The translations under genes were made by a program, and so were the position numbers. A stretch of DNA of 64,000 nucleotides. It comes from Phytopythium helicoides (lineage: Eukaryota > Oomycota > Peronosporomycetes > Pythiales > Pythiaceae). The notes under the pieces were generated by a model. The model saw only the letters and a list, made by a program, of their open reading frames with translations. It ran no database searches and had not been told where the DNA came from. Location of the stretch: the NCBI GenBank assembly GCA_024867545.1, contig JANFNE010000020.1, positions 310,001-374,000 of the forward strand, in the 5' to 3' direction. Below are positions 10,460-22,098 of the stretch, piece by piece. The number at the start of each line of letters is the position of its first letter. Within the stretch, counting starts at the first letter, position 1.

Positions 10460-13153
10460 CTACACTGCTTGCACACTTGGTCCTGTGTAGACCGCACTAA
10501 ACGCATCAAACACGTTTGCGTCGCAATTGGGTCCATCTACTTCCAACAGCTTGGTAGTCAGGACGTTCTCCTCGATTCCAGCGTTACGGAATTTCCGGCG
10601 CAGCCGTTGTCGCATTGCTGGCTTTGGCAGATCTAGCCTTTGACCGAGGCGTCGACACGGACACGTTCCATTTGGTGTGTTGGCAAACTCAGACCAAGCC
10701 TTTGACGGTTGGTTTGGGATTGTACCTCTATTTCGCGGCCCACCAGCCACCGATAACGACGCCCTTTCATGATTGAAGAGCAATCCATGTGCCTCCAAGT
10801 CGTCATCCTCGGACAAATCTTGCAGTTTCAAAGTCTCCCGTGGTTCTTCTTTTCCTGAAAACTTGGTACCTAGCTGGCGGTTGTGTGCAGGCACACCCAG
10901 TGGCTGACAGAAAAGAATATTGTACTCATCGAAAAAGTACAGGCTTCTAGAGTTCTCAAATGGCCGTGTATGCTTGAAGTGGTGCAGATGGCCTGCTTCC
11001 ATTAGAGAATTTCCCAGACGAATCCCTTCCGAAGGCAATGATACACACTGCAGAGCCTCCAAGCGTGACACAATGAGTTCACCTGGGAACATCTCGGCCT
11101 TTCCTCCCACTCTGCGCGTACTTGCAGCACCGACATCATTACGCAGTTCGTTTGTGAATTCATGGGCGAATCCTGCAAGCAGTTCTTCTTGGATAGATTC
11201 AAGTGCTGAAGCGATTTGTTGAGCGCTTGGACGCGCGTAGGGATCAGCTTGCCATGCACTTTTGATGATCTCTCGAAGTGAAGGGTGGCACGTCCGCCGA
11301 AGGCGCGAGTTGTCGTGACAATCTGGGAACTGGAGACATTGGCCAAAAGAATCCAGAGGCGGTCGCTCTCCTTGAGCAACCGATGTCAGAACTAACAAGT
11401 GGTTGTTCTTCAGCGACGGGAATTTCTCTCGCCCAGGATTGATAATATCCCACATTGTAACTGCCAATGAATACACATCAGCTGCTTCACCGTAGACTGC
11501 TAGTCCTGCTCGTCCATTAATGATTTCTGGAGCCATGTAATCGACTGTTCCCTTGACGGACATCGCTGGCTGGTGTTGTCCACGCTGATGATGTCGAGCT
11601 CTGATTCCTGAGGACTCCGTACCATCGGCTGGCTCTCCTAGAATACTACACGACCCCCTTGATCGCGAGGCTGAGATTGGAGTCTGACCAGATCGTTCGA
11701 GCATACGTGAATCACCGAAGTCTGAAAGCTTGACTGTATGATTGGTATCCACTAGAAAATTTGACGGCTTGATATCCCGATGCAGGAACGGTGGAGAAAA
11801 ACTGTGCAGGTATGCTACAGCACGAGCAGCATCAAGCATGTAGTTCACGTCGATAATCTGCTGCGATTGCCAGCGCCAAAGAGAGTTCCCGACATACGTG
11901 TCGCTGTTGCCAGCTGTGCGCTGTTTGCGGCGACGAAGTCGAGTAGCGCTCAGACGAATAATGTCATCTAGTGAACCGTGACACAACTCGGAGACGAGGC
12001 AGATTGTTGGTGGATACACGCACATCCCGTGAAACGTGACAATATTAGGATGGTGTGTCAGCGCTCCGCACAGCGCTGCCTCGTTGGAAAACTCTGCGAT
12101 CGTGTCGTCCGAAAAATCCGATGGCGTGTATACCTTGACTGCGACTGGGTGGTGTGAATTCAGTACGCCTTTGAACACAACGCCACTCGAGCCAACTCCA
12201 ATCTGCTGTTGGAGCTCCAAGTGAGCAAAGTCGATTATGTACTTCCGATGCATCTCGATTAGCAAGTGAAGTCCCTGCGATGAAAGGCGTTCGTGAATGC
12301 CGTACTTCTGCCGAAACAGTGACTGAAGAGCGCACGCCCGCTGTCCCATTCCTCGCCAGTGCTCTGTATCAGCTCGAAGCACACGCCATATGACTAGCGG
12401 GCACCCGGCCCCCCACCATACTGTAGCATATGTTAGCGCAAAGCCCACCGATGTCGATTGGGCGTACTGAAGGTATGCTCCTCCGCTGATGAACAGCACG
12501 TAATACACCACGATGAAGGCACAATACTCCCGAATCGTCCGACTGCTTGCTCGGCCTGGTGGCCTGCATGCTACATACATGGCAAAGATGGCTATAGGCA
12601 CTCTTGAGCATGCCATGATGTAGAACTCGGTTCGTGAAGAAGGCTTCAGGTATGCTGCTACAATCCACTGCACTGCTAAATTGTAGCTTGCAATAACCGC
12701 TGTCAGCAAAGTCGATCGTCGAAGTGATGGGAATGACACGCTCTTTTGGAGCAGAAAGACGAGTACAAGCATGAAGACAAAGAGTCTCGCGCTGTAAAAC
12801 CCTTCGACCATGAGCTTTGGTAGCCTCTTGCGGAACCACCCGGATAGCAAAGCTGTCAGCATGAACGTAGTATAAGTCCCAGTAGCTACTCCGAGAATCC
12901 ACAACAGCGGCTCAAACGCAGGGAGCAACACTTTTCGAGTCGCATTCGCATCGCCTTTCAAAGCAATGTGGCGATTTCGGCGCAAATACTGGATCATTGC
13001 GACGCACATGAGGAACATGATGCCATATTCGACGCAGATGAAGATAGTAAGCAATTCCAGCTTGCGATTCACGTCTGCTACTGCGGCTGCCACCTGCGCT
13101 TGTGTATCTGTATCCGAAACGCTGGCGGCAAGTCCTCTCAGCCATTTGTTCAT
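10460..13153 (-). CDS. K1: 7TM-TKL kinase-DEP receptor-like protein
   Basis: About 897 aa from the first ATG (13153); the open frame continues upstream without another ATG. Hydrophobic segments (about residues 33-56, 75-104, 122-140, 146-168, 182-196, 208-228, 237-256) make a 7TM module. The linker VIWRVLRADTEHWRGMG (about 254-270) leads into a kinase. It has the glycine loop IGVGSSGVVF (318-327), VAVK lysine 340, HRDIKPSN (458-465), DFG (478-480) and APE (541-543), so it looks active. The DFG-APE interval is about 60 residues and Ser-rich. A DEP-like domain spans about 686-742 (IRLGNSLMEAGHLHH). A Cys-rich motif CPCRRLGQRLDL sits near 844. Oomycete GPCR-TKL fusions are the closest known class; ligand and substrate are unknown. 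Confidence 0.82.
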   Translation of the reverse strand: MNKWLRGLAASVSDTDTQAQVAAAVADVNRKLELLTIFICVEYGIMFLMCVAMIQYLRRNRHIALKGDANATRKVLLPAFEPLLWILGVATGTYTTFMLTALLSGWFRKRLPKLMVEGFYSARLFVFMLVLVFLLQKSVSFPSLRRSTLLTAVIASYNLAVQWIVAAYLKPSSRTEFYIMACSRVPIAIFAMYVACRPPGRASSRTIREYCAFIVVYYVLFISGGAYLQYAQSTSVGFALTYATVWWGAGCPLVIWRVLRADTEHWRGMGQRACALQSLFRQKYGIHERLSSQGLHLLIEMHRKYIIDFAHLELQQQIGVGSSGVVFKGVLNSHHPVAVKVYTPSDFSDDTIAEFSNEAALCGALTHHPNIVTFHGMCVYPPTICLVSELCHGSLDDIIRLSATRLRRRKQRTAGNSDTYVGNSLWRWQSQQIIDVNYMLDAARAVAYLHSFSPPFLHRDIKPSNFLVDTNHTVKLSDFGDSRMLERSGQTPISASRSRGSCSILGEPADGTESSGIRARHHQRGQHQPAMSVKGTVDYMAPEIINGRAGLAVYGEAADVYSLAVTMWDIINPGREKFPSLKNNHLLVLTSVAQGERPPLDSFGQCLQFPDCHDNSRLRRTCHPSLREIIKSAWQADPYARPSAQQIASALESIQEELLAGFAHEFTNELRNDVGAASTRRVGGKAEMFPGELIVSRLEALQCVSLPSEGIRLGNSLMEAGHLHHFKHTRPFENSRSLYFFDEYNILFCQPLGVPAHNRQLGTKFSGKEEPRETLKLQDLSEDDDLEAHGLLFNHERASLSVAGGPRNRGTIPNQPSKAWSEFANTPNGTCPCRRLGQRLDLPKPAMRQRLRRKFRNAGIEENVLTTKLLEVDGPNCDANVFDAFSAVYTGPSVQAV

Positions 13154-13645
13154 TCTTGAAGACTTCACTGAGACCTGATAGACCGCAATATGTGTGCTCA
13201 CCGATGCTTTTCTGAGAGTGAGAGGTTTCAGGGCAAGACCAACCAGTCCCTTGTAGTCGTGTGGACGGGAACAATGAGTCAAGTATGGGGCAGGAGACGG
13301 TCCTGATCTATAGAAAACGACGTGCGACTCGTAGCCGAGCGAATTTTCCGTGGAGCAAATGTTAGCGCATGAAGCCACGAAACACACAATGGGGCGTGAA
13401 TGGTACTAGCTCAATGCAGTTACGACCGATAGTCAAGAGAACCTGATCAACTTGAAGTCTCCACCTCAAAGAGCCGCTTCTGGCCTCAGTTCGAATCGAA
13501 ACACAACTACATTGAGGATGATAGCTATCAACGCACCAGCTTAATCTATACACTCGATTGATTGACACGTCAACACTACAGTTGACTTCCGGTTTATATC
13601 ATCACCACACCTACCTAAATAATCATCACTCAAACACGGCGTTGC

Positions 13646-16564
13646 TCAAAAGTTGCCTTCGTTTCCATCTGCAACGGCAGCATAGTTGTCAAAATCTGGC
13701 GCCTCTTCTTCCATTCGGAAGGGTAGATTGACGCTGCGCTGACTAGAAGGCGGTACCTCTTTTGCCGAAGCGGACGCGCTGGTGCTTCTTGTTCTGCGTT
13801 GCCATTGAAACTTTTTTCGACGCCGCTTCATGATCTTGACGACATCGAGGCGTTGACCGAGCTTTTGGCACGCGCACTGGGATGCTATTGCTTGATAAAC
13901 TTGTGGCGGCCGTCCACGATTGGAGTTTGTGACTATCGATGACGACGAGGACCCAGAGCTCTCAATTGACAAGGTCCAATCTTCATCTTCTGACGCGGCA
14001 AGCACAGAGCTAGATGGGTACGGAGGGGCTACCATCGCAATTGACTCCATGTAATCTGTTTGAGTCGATGTTTGGTAGAGCTGGCACAGCTTTGCGTCAT
14101 CGATATAGTAGGACTCACGCGGCAAGTTCTCAAAGCTTGTGGAGTGCTTTGTGTGATGAAGGAACCCAGAGTCCATCAGCGCGTTGCCAAGACGCACTGC
14201 CTCCACTGAAGTCAAAGCATATCCGCACTCAAGCATGCGCTCAACGATTCGCTCACCAGTGTACGCTGCTGGGCGACGCGAGTTTACAAAAGCAGCAGAC
14301 GGAATGACGATTGAAATTGAGGGCGTAGCGATAGTGACGGCCAGAGGAGAGGTACTTGCGGATGCGTCAAGAGTTGATGGAAGCGTCGAACTTGTTTCCA
14401 TCGTCCGAGCTGCAGATTCTTTTTCGATTGTTGCGTCAAATGGACTGAGTTGAGCTCGAAGATCCGGAATAAACAAGGCTTGTACTTCCTCCTGAAGCAC
14501 CTCCAATGCATGAACAATGGCTTGTGCACTTGGACGCATCCTTGGATCAGCATGCCAGCAACTTTCGATGAGGTGACACAGCGAATCAGGGACCCACACC
14601 TCGTCGTCACTTCCATTTTCACTGCGCACGGGCAACGATGGACGGCGACCTTCGGTCACAAACTCAAAGATCTGGAGATGGTTCTGTCGCAACGTTGGGT
14701 ACTTTTCACGACCAGGGTAAAGAATGTCCCACATCGTAATCGCCAAAGAGTACACATCCGCAGCTTCTCCGTAGATCGCCAGCCCCGAACGCCCATTGAT
14801 GACCTCTGGCGCCATGTAGTCAACTGTTCCTCGCACCGTCATCCGTGGCGAAGTTTGATGAATTGCCTCGTAGAAAGTCGGACGAAACGCCACCCCATCG
14901 TGAAACGGGCTAGTGGCACTACCACTACGCTCTCGAATTTCAGAATCAGTGACCCAGTCACTCATCTCCTGTTCGTCACTTTCAGGGTGTTGCTGCTGTA
15001 CAGTTTGCTCTTTGTCGATTGCTTGCTGCGCTTCAGTTGCTTCCATACGAGCACGCGGTAGAGCTCGAGCCTCTCCAAAGTCGGTCAATTTGACAGTACC
15101 ATTGTTGTCTACAAGAAAGTTAGCCGGCTTCACGTCACGATGCAGGAATGGAGGCGAAAAACTGTGCAAGTAAGCGACAGCACGCGCAGCATCCAACATC
15201 TGGCACAAAGACAGAAGCAGCCATTGACGATCTTCAATCCCCTTGTTTTCTTTGTCAACAGATTCTTGAGCTTGTTTCCGCCGCTTTTTCCAAGCGACGT
15301 TCATCGTTCGTGACACTTCTTCTAGTGATCCTAAGCACAACTCCGAGACGAGGCAAATTGTAGGAGGGCTGACACATAAGCCGTAGAAGCGGACAATATT
15401 CGGGTGGCGGTTGAGGCCGCCGCATAAAGCTGCTTCGTGCGAGAACGCGGCGACGGTGGCTTCGTCATACTTGAGCGGAGTGTACACTTTGACAGCAACT
15501 GGAGTTTTGGAGCGCAATAAACCGCGGAACACCACTGCACTTGCACCAACACCGATGCGTTGGCGAAGCTCCAGATAAGCAAAGTCGATGAGGTAGCGTC
15601 TGTGCATTTCGATGAGGTGATGCAAGCCCTCGGATGATATGTGCTCATCGAGCCACGGCTGCCTTCTTCTCCGCTTGCCCCTGGATCGATGTTTTCGCTG
15701 ATCCTGCTGTTGTTGCTGCTGGAGCTGCTGCTGGCGAAAGAGCGTCTGAAACCGGCACGCGCGCTGTCCGAGTCCCCTCCAGTACTCGGTGTCTGCTCGC
15801 AGAACGCGCCAGATGACCAGCGGACAAAGCGCGCCAAAACTCACGTTCGCGTATGTCAAACGGAAGCCCAGCTCAGCGCGGCCCTGGTGGAACATCTCGC
15901 TGTACGCGAACAGCAACGCGAAGTACACGTACGCAAAGAGGCAGTACTCTCGTAGCACACGCTTGCTTGCTCTGCTTGGTGGGCGTACAAGCACGTACGT
16001 GTAGAGTAGCAGCATTAAAGCACGAGACGACGTGGTGACAGCGTACACGAGCTCTTCATCGTCCAACGATGACACGTACCAGACGATGGGCACGGTGTAG
16101 GTAGAGAGCACTAGAGTGATAGCAGCAGCTCGCAGCAGCGCCGGCTTGGAGACACTCTGCTGCATCATGAAGACGAGCACAAGCAGCAGCACGAACTGCC
16201 TTCCCGCGTAGAATGCCTCGGTCCAGACGTGCGGGATGGCGGTCTTGTAGCACTTGCAGCTCAGCGCGACGGCGAAGAAGAGCGAGTACGCCGCCGTCGT
16301 GGCTCCCAGCAGCCACAGCAGCGGCTCAAACGCCGGGAGGATGAGCTTGCGCGCGGCGCTCGAGTCGCCCTTGAAGGCGGCGCTGCGGTTGAAGCGCATG
16401 TAGGCGAGCAGCAGCACGCAGAGCGCGCACATGGCGCCGTAGCCCACGAGCAGCACGACCTGCAGCAGCTCGATGCGCGCGTCCAGGAACTGCGCGACCG
16501 CCTGCTCCTCGCTGTCGTCGGCCTGCGCCTCGGCAGCGGCGCGCAGCTGCGGCCGCGCGGCCAT
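13646..16564 (-). CDS. K2: 7TM-TKL kinase-DEP receptor-like protein
   Basis: Intronless, 972 aa, with ATG at 16564; the 492 bp between the K2 and K1 start-to-stop ends points to tandem duplication. Seven hydrophobic segments lie within about residues 32-255. The linker VIWRVLRADTEYWRGLG follows at 250-266. A species-specific insert of about ten glutamines plus a basic run (about 278-301) separates the linker from the kinase. The kinase keeps GVGASAVVF, VAVK (about 356-359), HRDVKPAN and DFG. Its DFG-to-APE loop exceeds 90 residues and is acidic/Ser-rich. A DEP-like domain (GERIVERMLECGY...VRLGNALMDSGFLHH) and the tail motif CACQKLGQRLDV follow. The role as a membrane receptor-like kinase is inferred from architecture. 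Confidence 0.82.
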   Translation of the reverse strand: MAARPQLRAAAEAQADDSEEQAVAQFLDARIELLQVVLLVGYGAMCALCVLLLAYMRFNRSAAFKGDSSAARKLILPAFEPLLWLLGATTAAYSLFFAVALSCKCYKTAIPHVWTEAFYAGRQFVLLLVLVFMMQQSVSKPALLRAAAITLVLSTYTVPIVWYVSSLDDEELVYAVTTSSRALMLLLYTYVLVRPPSRASKRVLREYCLFAYVYFALLFAYSEMFHQGRAELGFRLTYANVSFGALCPLVIWRVLRADTEYWRGLGQRACRFQTLFRQQQLQQQQQQDQRKHRSRGKRRRRQPWLDEHISSEGLHHLIEMHRRYLIDFAYLELRQRIGVGASAVVFRGLLRSKTPVAVKVYTPLKYDEATVAAFSHEAALCGGLNRHPNIVRFYGLCVSPPTICLVSELCLGSLEEVSRTMNVAWKKRRKQAQESVDKENKGIEDRQWLLLSLCQMLDAARAVAYLHSFSPPFLHRDVKPANFLVDNNGTVKLTDFGEARALPRARMEATEAQQAIDKEQTVQQQHPESDEQEMSDWVTDSEIRERSGSATSPFHDGVAFRPTFYEAIHQTSPRMTVRGTVDYMAPEVINGRSGLAIYGEAADVYSLAITMWDILYPGREKYPTLRQNHLQIFEFVTEGRRPSLPVRSENGSDDEVWVPDSLCHLIESCWHADPRMRPSAQAIVHALEVLQEEVQALFIPDLRAQLSPFDATIEKESAARTMETSSTLPSTLDASASTSPLAVTIATPSISIVIPSAAFVNSRRPAAYTGERIVERMLECGYALTSVEAVRLGNALMDSGFLHHTKHSTSFENLPRESYYIDDAKLCQLYQTSTQTDYMESIAMVAPPYPSSSVLAASEDEDWTLSIESSGSSSSSIVTNSNRGRPPQVYQAIASQCACQKLGQRLDVVKIMKRRRKKFQWQRRTRSTSASASAKEVPPSSQRSVNLPFRMEEEAPDFDNYAAVADGNEGNF

Positions 16565-17248
16565 CGCAGCGCCCGCGAGCGCTCAGCGGGAGGCGACGGG
16601 CTGCAGGCCCCGCGCTAAATCGGGAGTCGCTCGGTCTGGAGCCGTCGCCCTCCACCGAGACGCGACCAGGGCGGCCAGCGCATGCGGAGGAAGGCAGAGA
16701 AGAGCTGGAGGCATGGCGGCGCCAGGTGGTGGGCGGAGCAGCAGTTCGGAGCGTGGCGGAGCCCACATGGGCGCCCAAACTACATTCCACTCGCAAAGGT
16801 GATGCCATATGGAGCGGGGAGATGATAGTAGCGCACCTCTAGAAATGAGTGAAAGGAGAGAACTTGGTGGCGTTAAGACGTCGCGGTGTGGTCAGACTGG
16901 AAGCCGGCCATTGCATGCCGACGTTGTCGTTCGTGTCGTGGCGCTTGGCTTGACACGACAGGCGCGCGGCTGCGCAGGGTAAATGAGAGGCGAGCGCGCT
17001 CATTTGTTCCGTCCGCTTGGGATAAATGGAGCTGCTCGCAGAGATTCCCGCGGATGAAAACAGATCTAGGAAGAGAAATTTTCCGCTCACTGCAAGTGTA
17101 TTCACGAATCCAAGTGCTCTCTACTTTTTCTCTCTCGACATCATGCAGCGTGGAAGTTTTGCTGTGCAAGGGTGGAGATGAATTTATTGTGTTGGTCAGA
17201 AGAAACACTTGGTAGTGGTGATCACCAGTTGAAGAGCGAGCTGGCTGT
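16565..17248. other. Intergenic, upstream of K2
   Basis: This 684-bp interval separates the K2 start from the MINDY4-like stop. Short open frames here are GC-rich, lack family resemblance and overlap each other on both strands. I see no gene. The first 200 bases very likely include the K2 promoter and 5' UTR. Confidence 0.4.
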
Positions 17249-19386
17249 TTACAGCAGAGGCTCAACACCATTCCAGTCGACCTCGGCGCGTGGCCACTTC
17301 GTTTGGACCACCAAGTTTAGCGGAGGGACGAGATCATCATGGCGCGCAGAAACACGAGAGCCTTCAGGCTTCGCTTTTGTACGGACCGTGAGCCGGATCT
17401 CCTCGTCTTGGTTTGCCAGCTCGTCGTAGTAGTATAGATCAACGGTCTCGTGCGCCTCAAACTTGGTTGGCGACTCCTGCAGCATCGACGGATCTGCGAA
17501 CAACACCGAGTAATGCGACTCGCTACACACTACCCAGATGTTGAACGCGGGCCGTTTGAGATGTGAGCCAACCACGAGGTACCCGTACGCCTCAAACAGC
17601 GATAAGAAGCCGACTGTGCACTGGGAGGGGATGCCGTGCAGCGTGACTGCATCACTACTGTCATCCAACTTCCGCTCGCCGTCAAATACATTGCTGCACG
17701 CTCGGCCACAGAGCAGTAGGTTCACTAGCTCTTGTGTGCAGTAGTCGTGACCACCGACAAGTTGCCCGCTTGTTTCAGCGCCAGAAATGCTGTCCATTTC
17801 GCTTGAAATAACGCTGACACCGCGCGTGAGAACGACCGACAGAACAAACTGGACGAGGCCGCTGCCTCGAGGAGATATGAACTGATCAAGATTCGAGCGA
17901 ATAAGCTCCCTAGTCTCCGACTCGCTTGATGTTGGGTGGAGAGCTATATTGGACATGAATCTTCGGCGCTTGTCTCCATTTTGACGAGCATCTTGGAGCA
18001 ACACAAGTGTGCACTGTTGAGACTGCCGAGACGAGCGCGATGCTTGCCACAAGATGTGAGTTAGCGCGTTCACCAGTGCCCGCTGTTGAGAATCCACATC
18101 GGGCTACGTAGACAGATATGTTAGAGACTTTTGTGTCTTCAAAATCCCAATCAAATGAATACGCACATTACGCCAATCTTTCGGGGGTTGCAGGAGTAGA
18201 AAGCGGAGTACATAAGCCTGCACCACGGCGAGAACTCCGCAGGGGCCTCCTTCATGTTGAACCAAACCATACTGAAGCTTGGTAGTATTGTTGAAGCAGA
18301 ATCCCTGTTGCATCAATTGAGTCAGTACTGAAAAGATGGTGATAACTGAATGTGTATGAATTGCCAAACCTGCTCGTCCCAATGAGAATTGAAGGTTTTA
18401 TTGTCGTCTTGCTTGCCAAACAGCAACTGGCGCACAGAAGCCATCTGTTCTGCAGTTGGAGCTATCCCTTTTTGAGTGTTTGTACGTGAAACTCCAGATG
18501 CTCCAATCGTTGAAGGTCTGTTTGAGCTTCTGACAGGTTTCGCCGCAACAACAGGAGCATCAAAACTCTCGCAATCTTCCATCTCTAAAGTATCTGACGC
18601 TACTGATGATGCCCGAGAAAGGCTTGTAGCCACTGGGACAAACGTGGACATGTTGGCATCGACCAGTTTCAATTTGGCATCAAGTGTCATTTCTGGTGTG
18701 TCCGAGAAGCCTTTTTTCAACATGAATGACGATTTTGTCGTGTCTGTTGGAGCACGTTTGGAAGTTGGTGCCGCAGGGTCAATGTCAACATCATTGGTAC
18801 TGATCTCCGCAGGGTTTCGACGAGCTCCTGGGTCTTTCGAGGTCCGACGTCGCGAATTACTACCCGTCTTGTCTGATTCACTCGCAGACTTTTGTTCTTC
18901 CTTTAGCTGCTTATACTTCAGATAGCACTGCTTCTTGTTCTTGTCGTTGCCAACTAAGCTTGCGATCTGCTTCCAGCGGAGGTTCTTGTCCTCGATTGTA
19001 GCAGTTTGCTTGATGGCTTTTTTCAATGCACTGACATCTTGCTTTGACCACTCCCCGATTCCAGCCCCGTCACTTTCACTGCTCGTTCGACGGCGACGTA
19101 CGGAACCATCAGCTCCATCAGGCGCAGACACAGTTTGTACCTGCTCTTGAGGCATGCGTTGCTTGGCCCCACGAACCATGAACTCGAGCAGACTTGCACA
19201 CCGATCTTCAGCTTTGTCCCTGCGGATTGTATGAGCGTGATAGGCTTCCTGAAGCTCTGTGGATGGGGCAGGACGAGAGCTGATTTTGTTGGAAAACAAT
19301 TCCAACGATCGCGAACATTGCCAGCTCTTGAGATATTCTGCCACAAGCAAATCAGCGTGCTGCTCTATATCCTGTAAGGTGCTCAT
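17249..19386 (-). CDS. MINDY4: MINDY4-type deubiquitinase with SANT insertion
   Basis: Three exons: 18370..19386, 18167..18304 and 17249..18103, with introns of 65 and 63 nt and all phases zero, giving about 669 aa. MINDY enzymes are cysteine proteases that trim K48-linked ubiquitin chains. Exon 2 holds the catalytic block [19 protein letters not shown], giving the oxyanion Gln and nucleophile Cys. Exon 3 holds the catalytic His in SESHYSVLF. The preceding LLFG...FNSHWDEQ and GFCF are typical of MINDY4. The N-terminus ([21 protein letters not shown]) is LisH-like, as in animal MINDY4. Unusual is a Myb/SANT-like helix set in exon 1 (about residues 112-165: [26 protein letters not shown]), which suggests chromatin or protein docking. 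Confidence 0.8.
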
Positions 19387-19898
19387 GTTGCGCTCTTCAC
19401 TTTAACTGCTCACTGCTGTCGGTAATTTGACAGTGGAAACGCGAGAATTCAGGACGCTGTCGACGTCCGAATTAGAGCTGCCACCATACAAAAATAGCAT
19501 GATTCCCTTCAACTGAACGTTTATCAAGTCGGAAAGGGGCAGGAGTGAGGTCAAGCCCGAGCATGGGCTTCTCAACAGTGCAGGATGAGTGCGTGGAATA
19601 ATTGAATGCTATAAGACAACATACAGATACTTCGAGATGTGTCGGAGCTGATGGGGTACGGAACCTTTGTCACTGAAGTCTGCCAAGAGAAGCCAAACAT
19701 ATCGTACTCCTTCTCGACGAGTGCGCGTTCGCGCTCTCCGGTCGCTTGATTCCAGGCAGCCTAGGAAGAGTTCGTTTTGAGGAGAAGTTACGGCAAGAAA
19801 CATCGCGCGGTTAGTTATCACGGTGGTGCGACGAGGAACTGTACGCTGGAGTGTACCTGATCGCAGAGTCCTGGCAGCTGCCGAATAGGTTGAACATG
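19387..19898. other. Intergenic, tail region of Cdc20
   Basis: The 512 bp between the MINDY4-like start and the Cdc20 stop hold only an out-of-frame continuation of reverse-strand reading frames from Cdc20. I see no independent gene. It should contain the MINDY4 promoter and the Cdc20 3' UTR. Confidence 0.35.
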
Positions 19899-21670
19899 TT
19901 ATCTGATGCTCATGACGCTCGACAGAGATGAGCTCGAGAGCACACTGCCACGGGAGCCTGCTTTGCTTGCCTTCCTGTTGGGTCCAAACACCTTCCAGAA
20001 TCGAAGCGTTTCGTCGGCCGCACCAGAAACTACAGTTGATCCATCCGGAGATGCGGCGAGATGAAGAACACGAGAAGTGTGGCCTGTCAGCTCCTTGACT
20101 TTTGTCATGCTCGGGTACTTCCAGAGGCACAATTCGTTTTGAGAATACCCGTGCGATGACAGCAGTTCCTTCTCGGTGGTAGACCATAGGAGTGAGCACA
20201 CCTGAGAGCCTGTGTCGACAGAGTTCAACACGGCGCCGTTCGTGGTGTTCCAAAACTTGATGGTCCTGTCTGCTGTACCACCACCTGTAGCCAGCAAGTT
20301 GCGCTCCCACGGGCACCACGAAATGGCCTTGACGGCAGCCGTGTGATGCTCGAGACGGTGTGCTGGACGCTGCAGAGTGTTGCTAGTGCCGATATCGCCA
20401 GCTTTCCAAAGACACAAAGCGTTGTCGTTCCCGCCAGAAGCGAGCATGGATCCATCAGGAGACCACTGAAGGCCACAGACTTCTTGCTCATGGCTTGTCA
20501 GCGTTGCAAGCTGGTGTTGGCGTGCTCGGACGTCGTGGTGCACAATCGTGCTATCGCGAGAACCCGACGACAGAATGTAGCTGTTCCAAGCTAGCGAGCC
20601 AACTCGCGATGAGTGGCCATTCATAGTTCGCACACGGCGCGATGTAGTGACATCCCACAGTTGGACGACTGCATCGCTTGTGCCAACGGCCAGATGAGAG
20701 CTTCCTCCGGCGTCACTCCACTGAACGGAGCTAATATACTCATCGCCATCAAGAGCCATGAGCTCGTTGATATCACCCGTATCGGCGTTCCAAAGGTACA
20801 CGGACTGACCAAGTGCAACAGCGAGGATGTTGTTGGAGCCCCACGAGAGAAGATTCAGGTAGTAGTCGTTCATGAGCTCTGGTGCGTCAAGGACCTTGAT
20901 AGGTGCCGAGGGAACGTGGCGGTTCAGCTTCTTAGCTGCTGCTGCGGGGATCGCGCTTAGCTTGTTGTGGGAGAACCGAGCTTGCAGAGAGGACTTGAAC
21001 GACTCTGGCGGCGCCACTGCGGGCTTCTCCTTTGTGAACTTGAGGATTTTGTGGTTGGCACCTTCATCATTGCCCAGCAGCGCGCTCGCGAGTCGTTTCT
21101 TGTACAACTGTTTCTCTTCGTCTTCGGCAATAGCAGCGGCCGGGTTGGTTCCGCTGCGCCGTCCTGCGTCGCCTCCCGAGCTCGCACCACTTCCGCTCGA
21201 GCTGCCAGAACTCGCGCCTGTAATCCCACTTCCTCCGCTGCCTGTTGTGGCCAAAATCGCCGCCACCGTGCCTGGCGAGTTGCACTGCACGAGCTCGAGG
21301 TTCATGGCGCTGCGGTTCGGAATGAACCTGTCGGACGTCTATCGTTCCACAGCAGCCACCCCGTGAGCCAACCACAAAAGCAGCGTACCCTCCACCAGCC
21401 ACTTACGTTCGCGTTGCTGCTGCTACCAGCCGAGCTGCCTCCGCTCGCGGTCGGCGCGGCGCTGCCTGGCGTCTTGCCGCTCGCCGCGCTCCTGCCCTTG
21501 CCGCTCGTACTGTGCTTGGCTAGCGCGGCCCCCGCCGGCTTGACGACCTCCGCGTCGCCCGCGGGTCGCCGCTTGCGGTGGTTAGCGGCGCTGCTGCTGC
21601 TGTCCGAGAGCGCCGACGCGGCGGCCCGCGGGCGCTCGTAGACGAGCAAGTCGGCGCTGTCGGTCGCCAT
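19899..21670 (-). CDS. CDC20: Cdc20, APC/C activator
   Basis: Two exons, 21407..21670 and 19899..21338 (68-nt intron, phase 0), give about 567 aa. Cdc20 recruits substrates to the anaphase-promoting complex at mitosis. The C-box DRFIPNR is encoded just after the intron, followed by a Ser/Gly/Ala-rich linker. The segment NRHVPSAPIKVLDAPELMND leads into seven WD40 repeats (VYLWNADTG, VQLWDVTT, IVHHDVRA, LCLWKAG, IKFWNTT, LCLWKYP, LRFWKVF). The protein ends in Ile-Arg, the APC/C-binding IR tail. The Ala/Ser-rich N-terminus is longer and of lower complexity than in yeast. No obvious KEN box was seen. Identification rests on the C-box, WD pattern and IR tail together. Confidence 0.9.
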
Positions 21671-22098
21671 GAGGACGCGTCGCTCGCTCGCGCGGCGCTC
21701 GGTGTTCGCAGATCGGCGCCTGGCGCGGGGGAAGTCGCCTCCGCGGCCGCCAGAAGCCGAGGGATGGCGGAAGGCCCGAGGTCGTCGGCTTGGAGGTGAT
21801 GTGCCGGCGCAAAGGCAATCCCTGCCAGGGTTTGAAATTTCAAAAACGTGGTAGCGGAGGTCGCGCGAAGGTTGGGAGAAGGTTGCGCGAGGGGGGACGT
21901 AGTTTACTGAACTGCGTTCTGCATCAAATGCATGGCGTGCACCTGGTGGTACTATCAAATGCCGAGTAAGTACGATTCTAGAATCCAAGCGACGCACGAT
22001 TCCGTAGCCGTCGAGGGGTGCGTAAGCGTCAGCAGCTCGGCCTCATTGCGGCTTTGGAGCGCTGGCGGTCGGTCGGAGCTTAGCGACAGGCGAACTGT
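21671..22098. other. Divergent intergenic region, CDC20 / CS protein
   Basis: These 428 bp separate two divergent start codons. The first half is very GC-rich and carries several overlapping short frames with no family resemblance. I treat it as two promoters and 5' UTRs. Confidence 0.35.

Noticed and set aside
19609..20319. 236-codon reverse-strand frame at the Cdc20 end
   Set aside because: Out-of-frame reading of the Cdc20 WD repeats.
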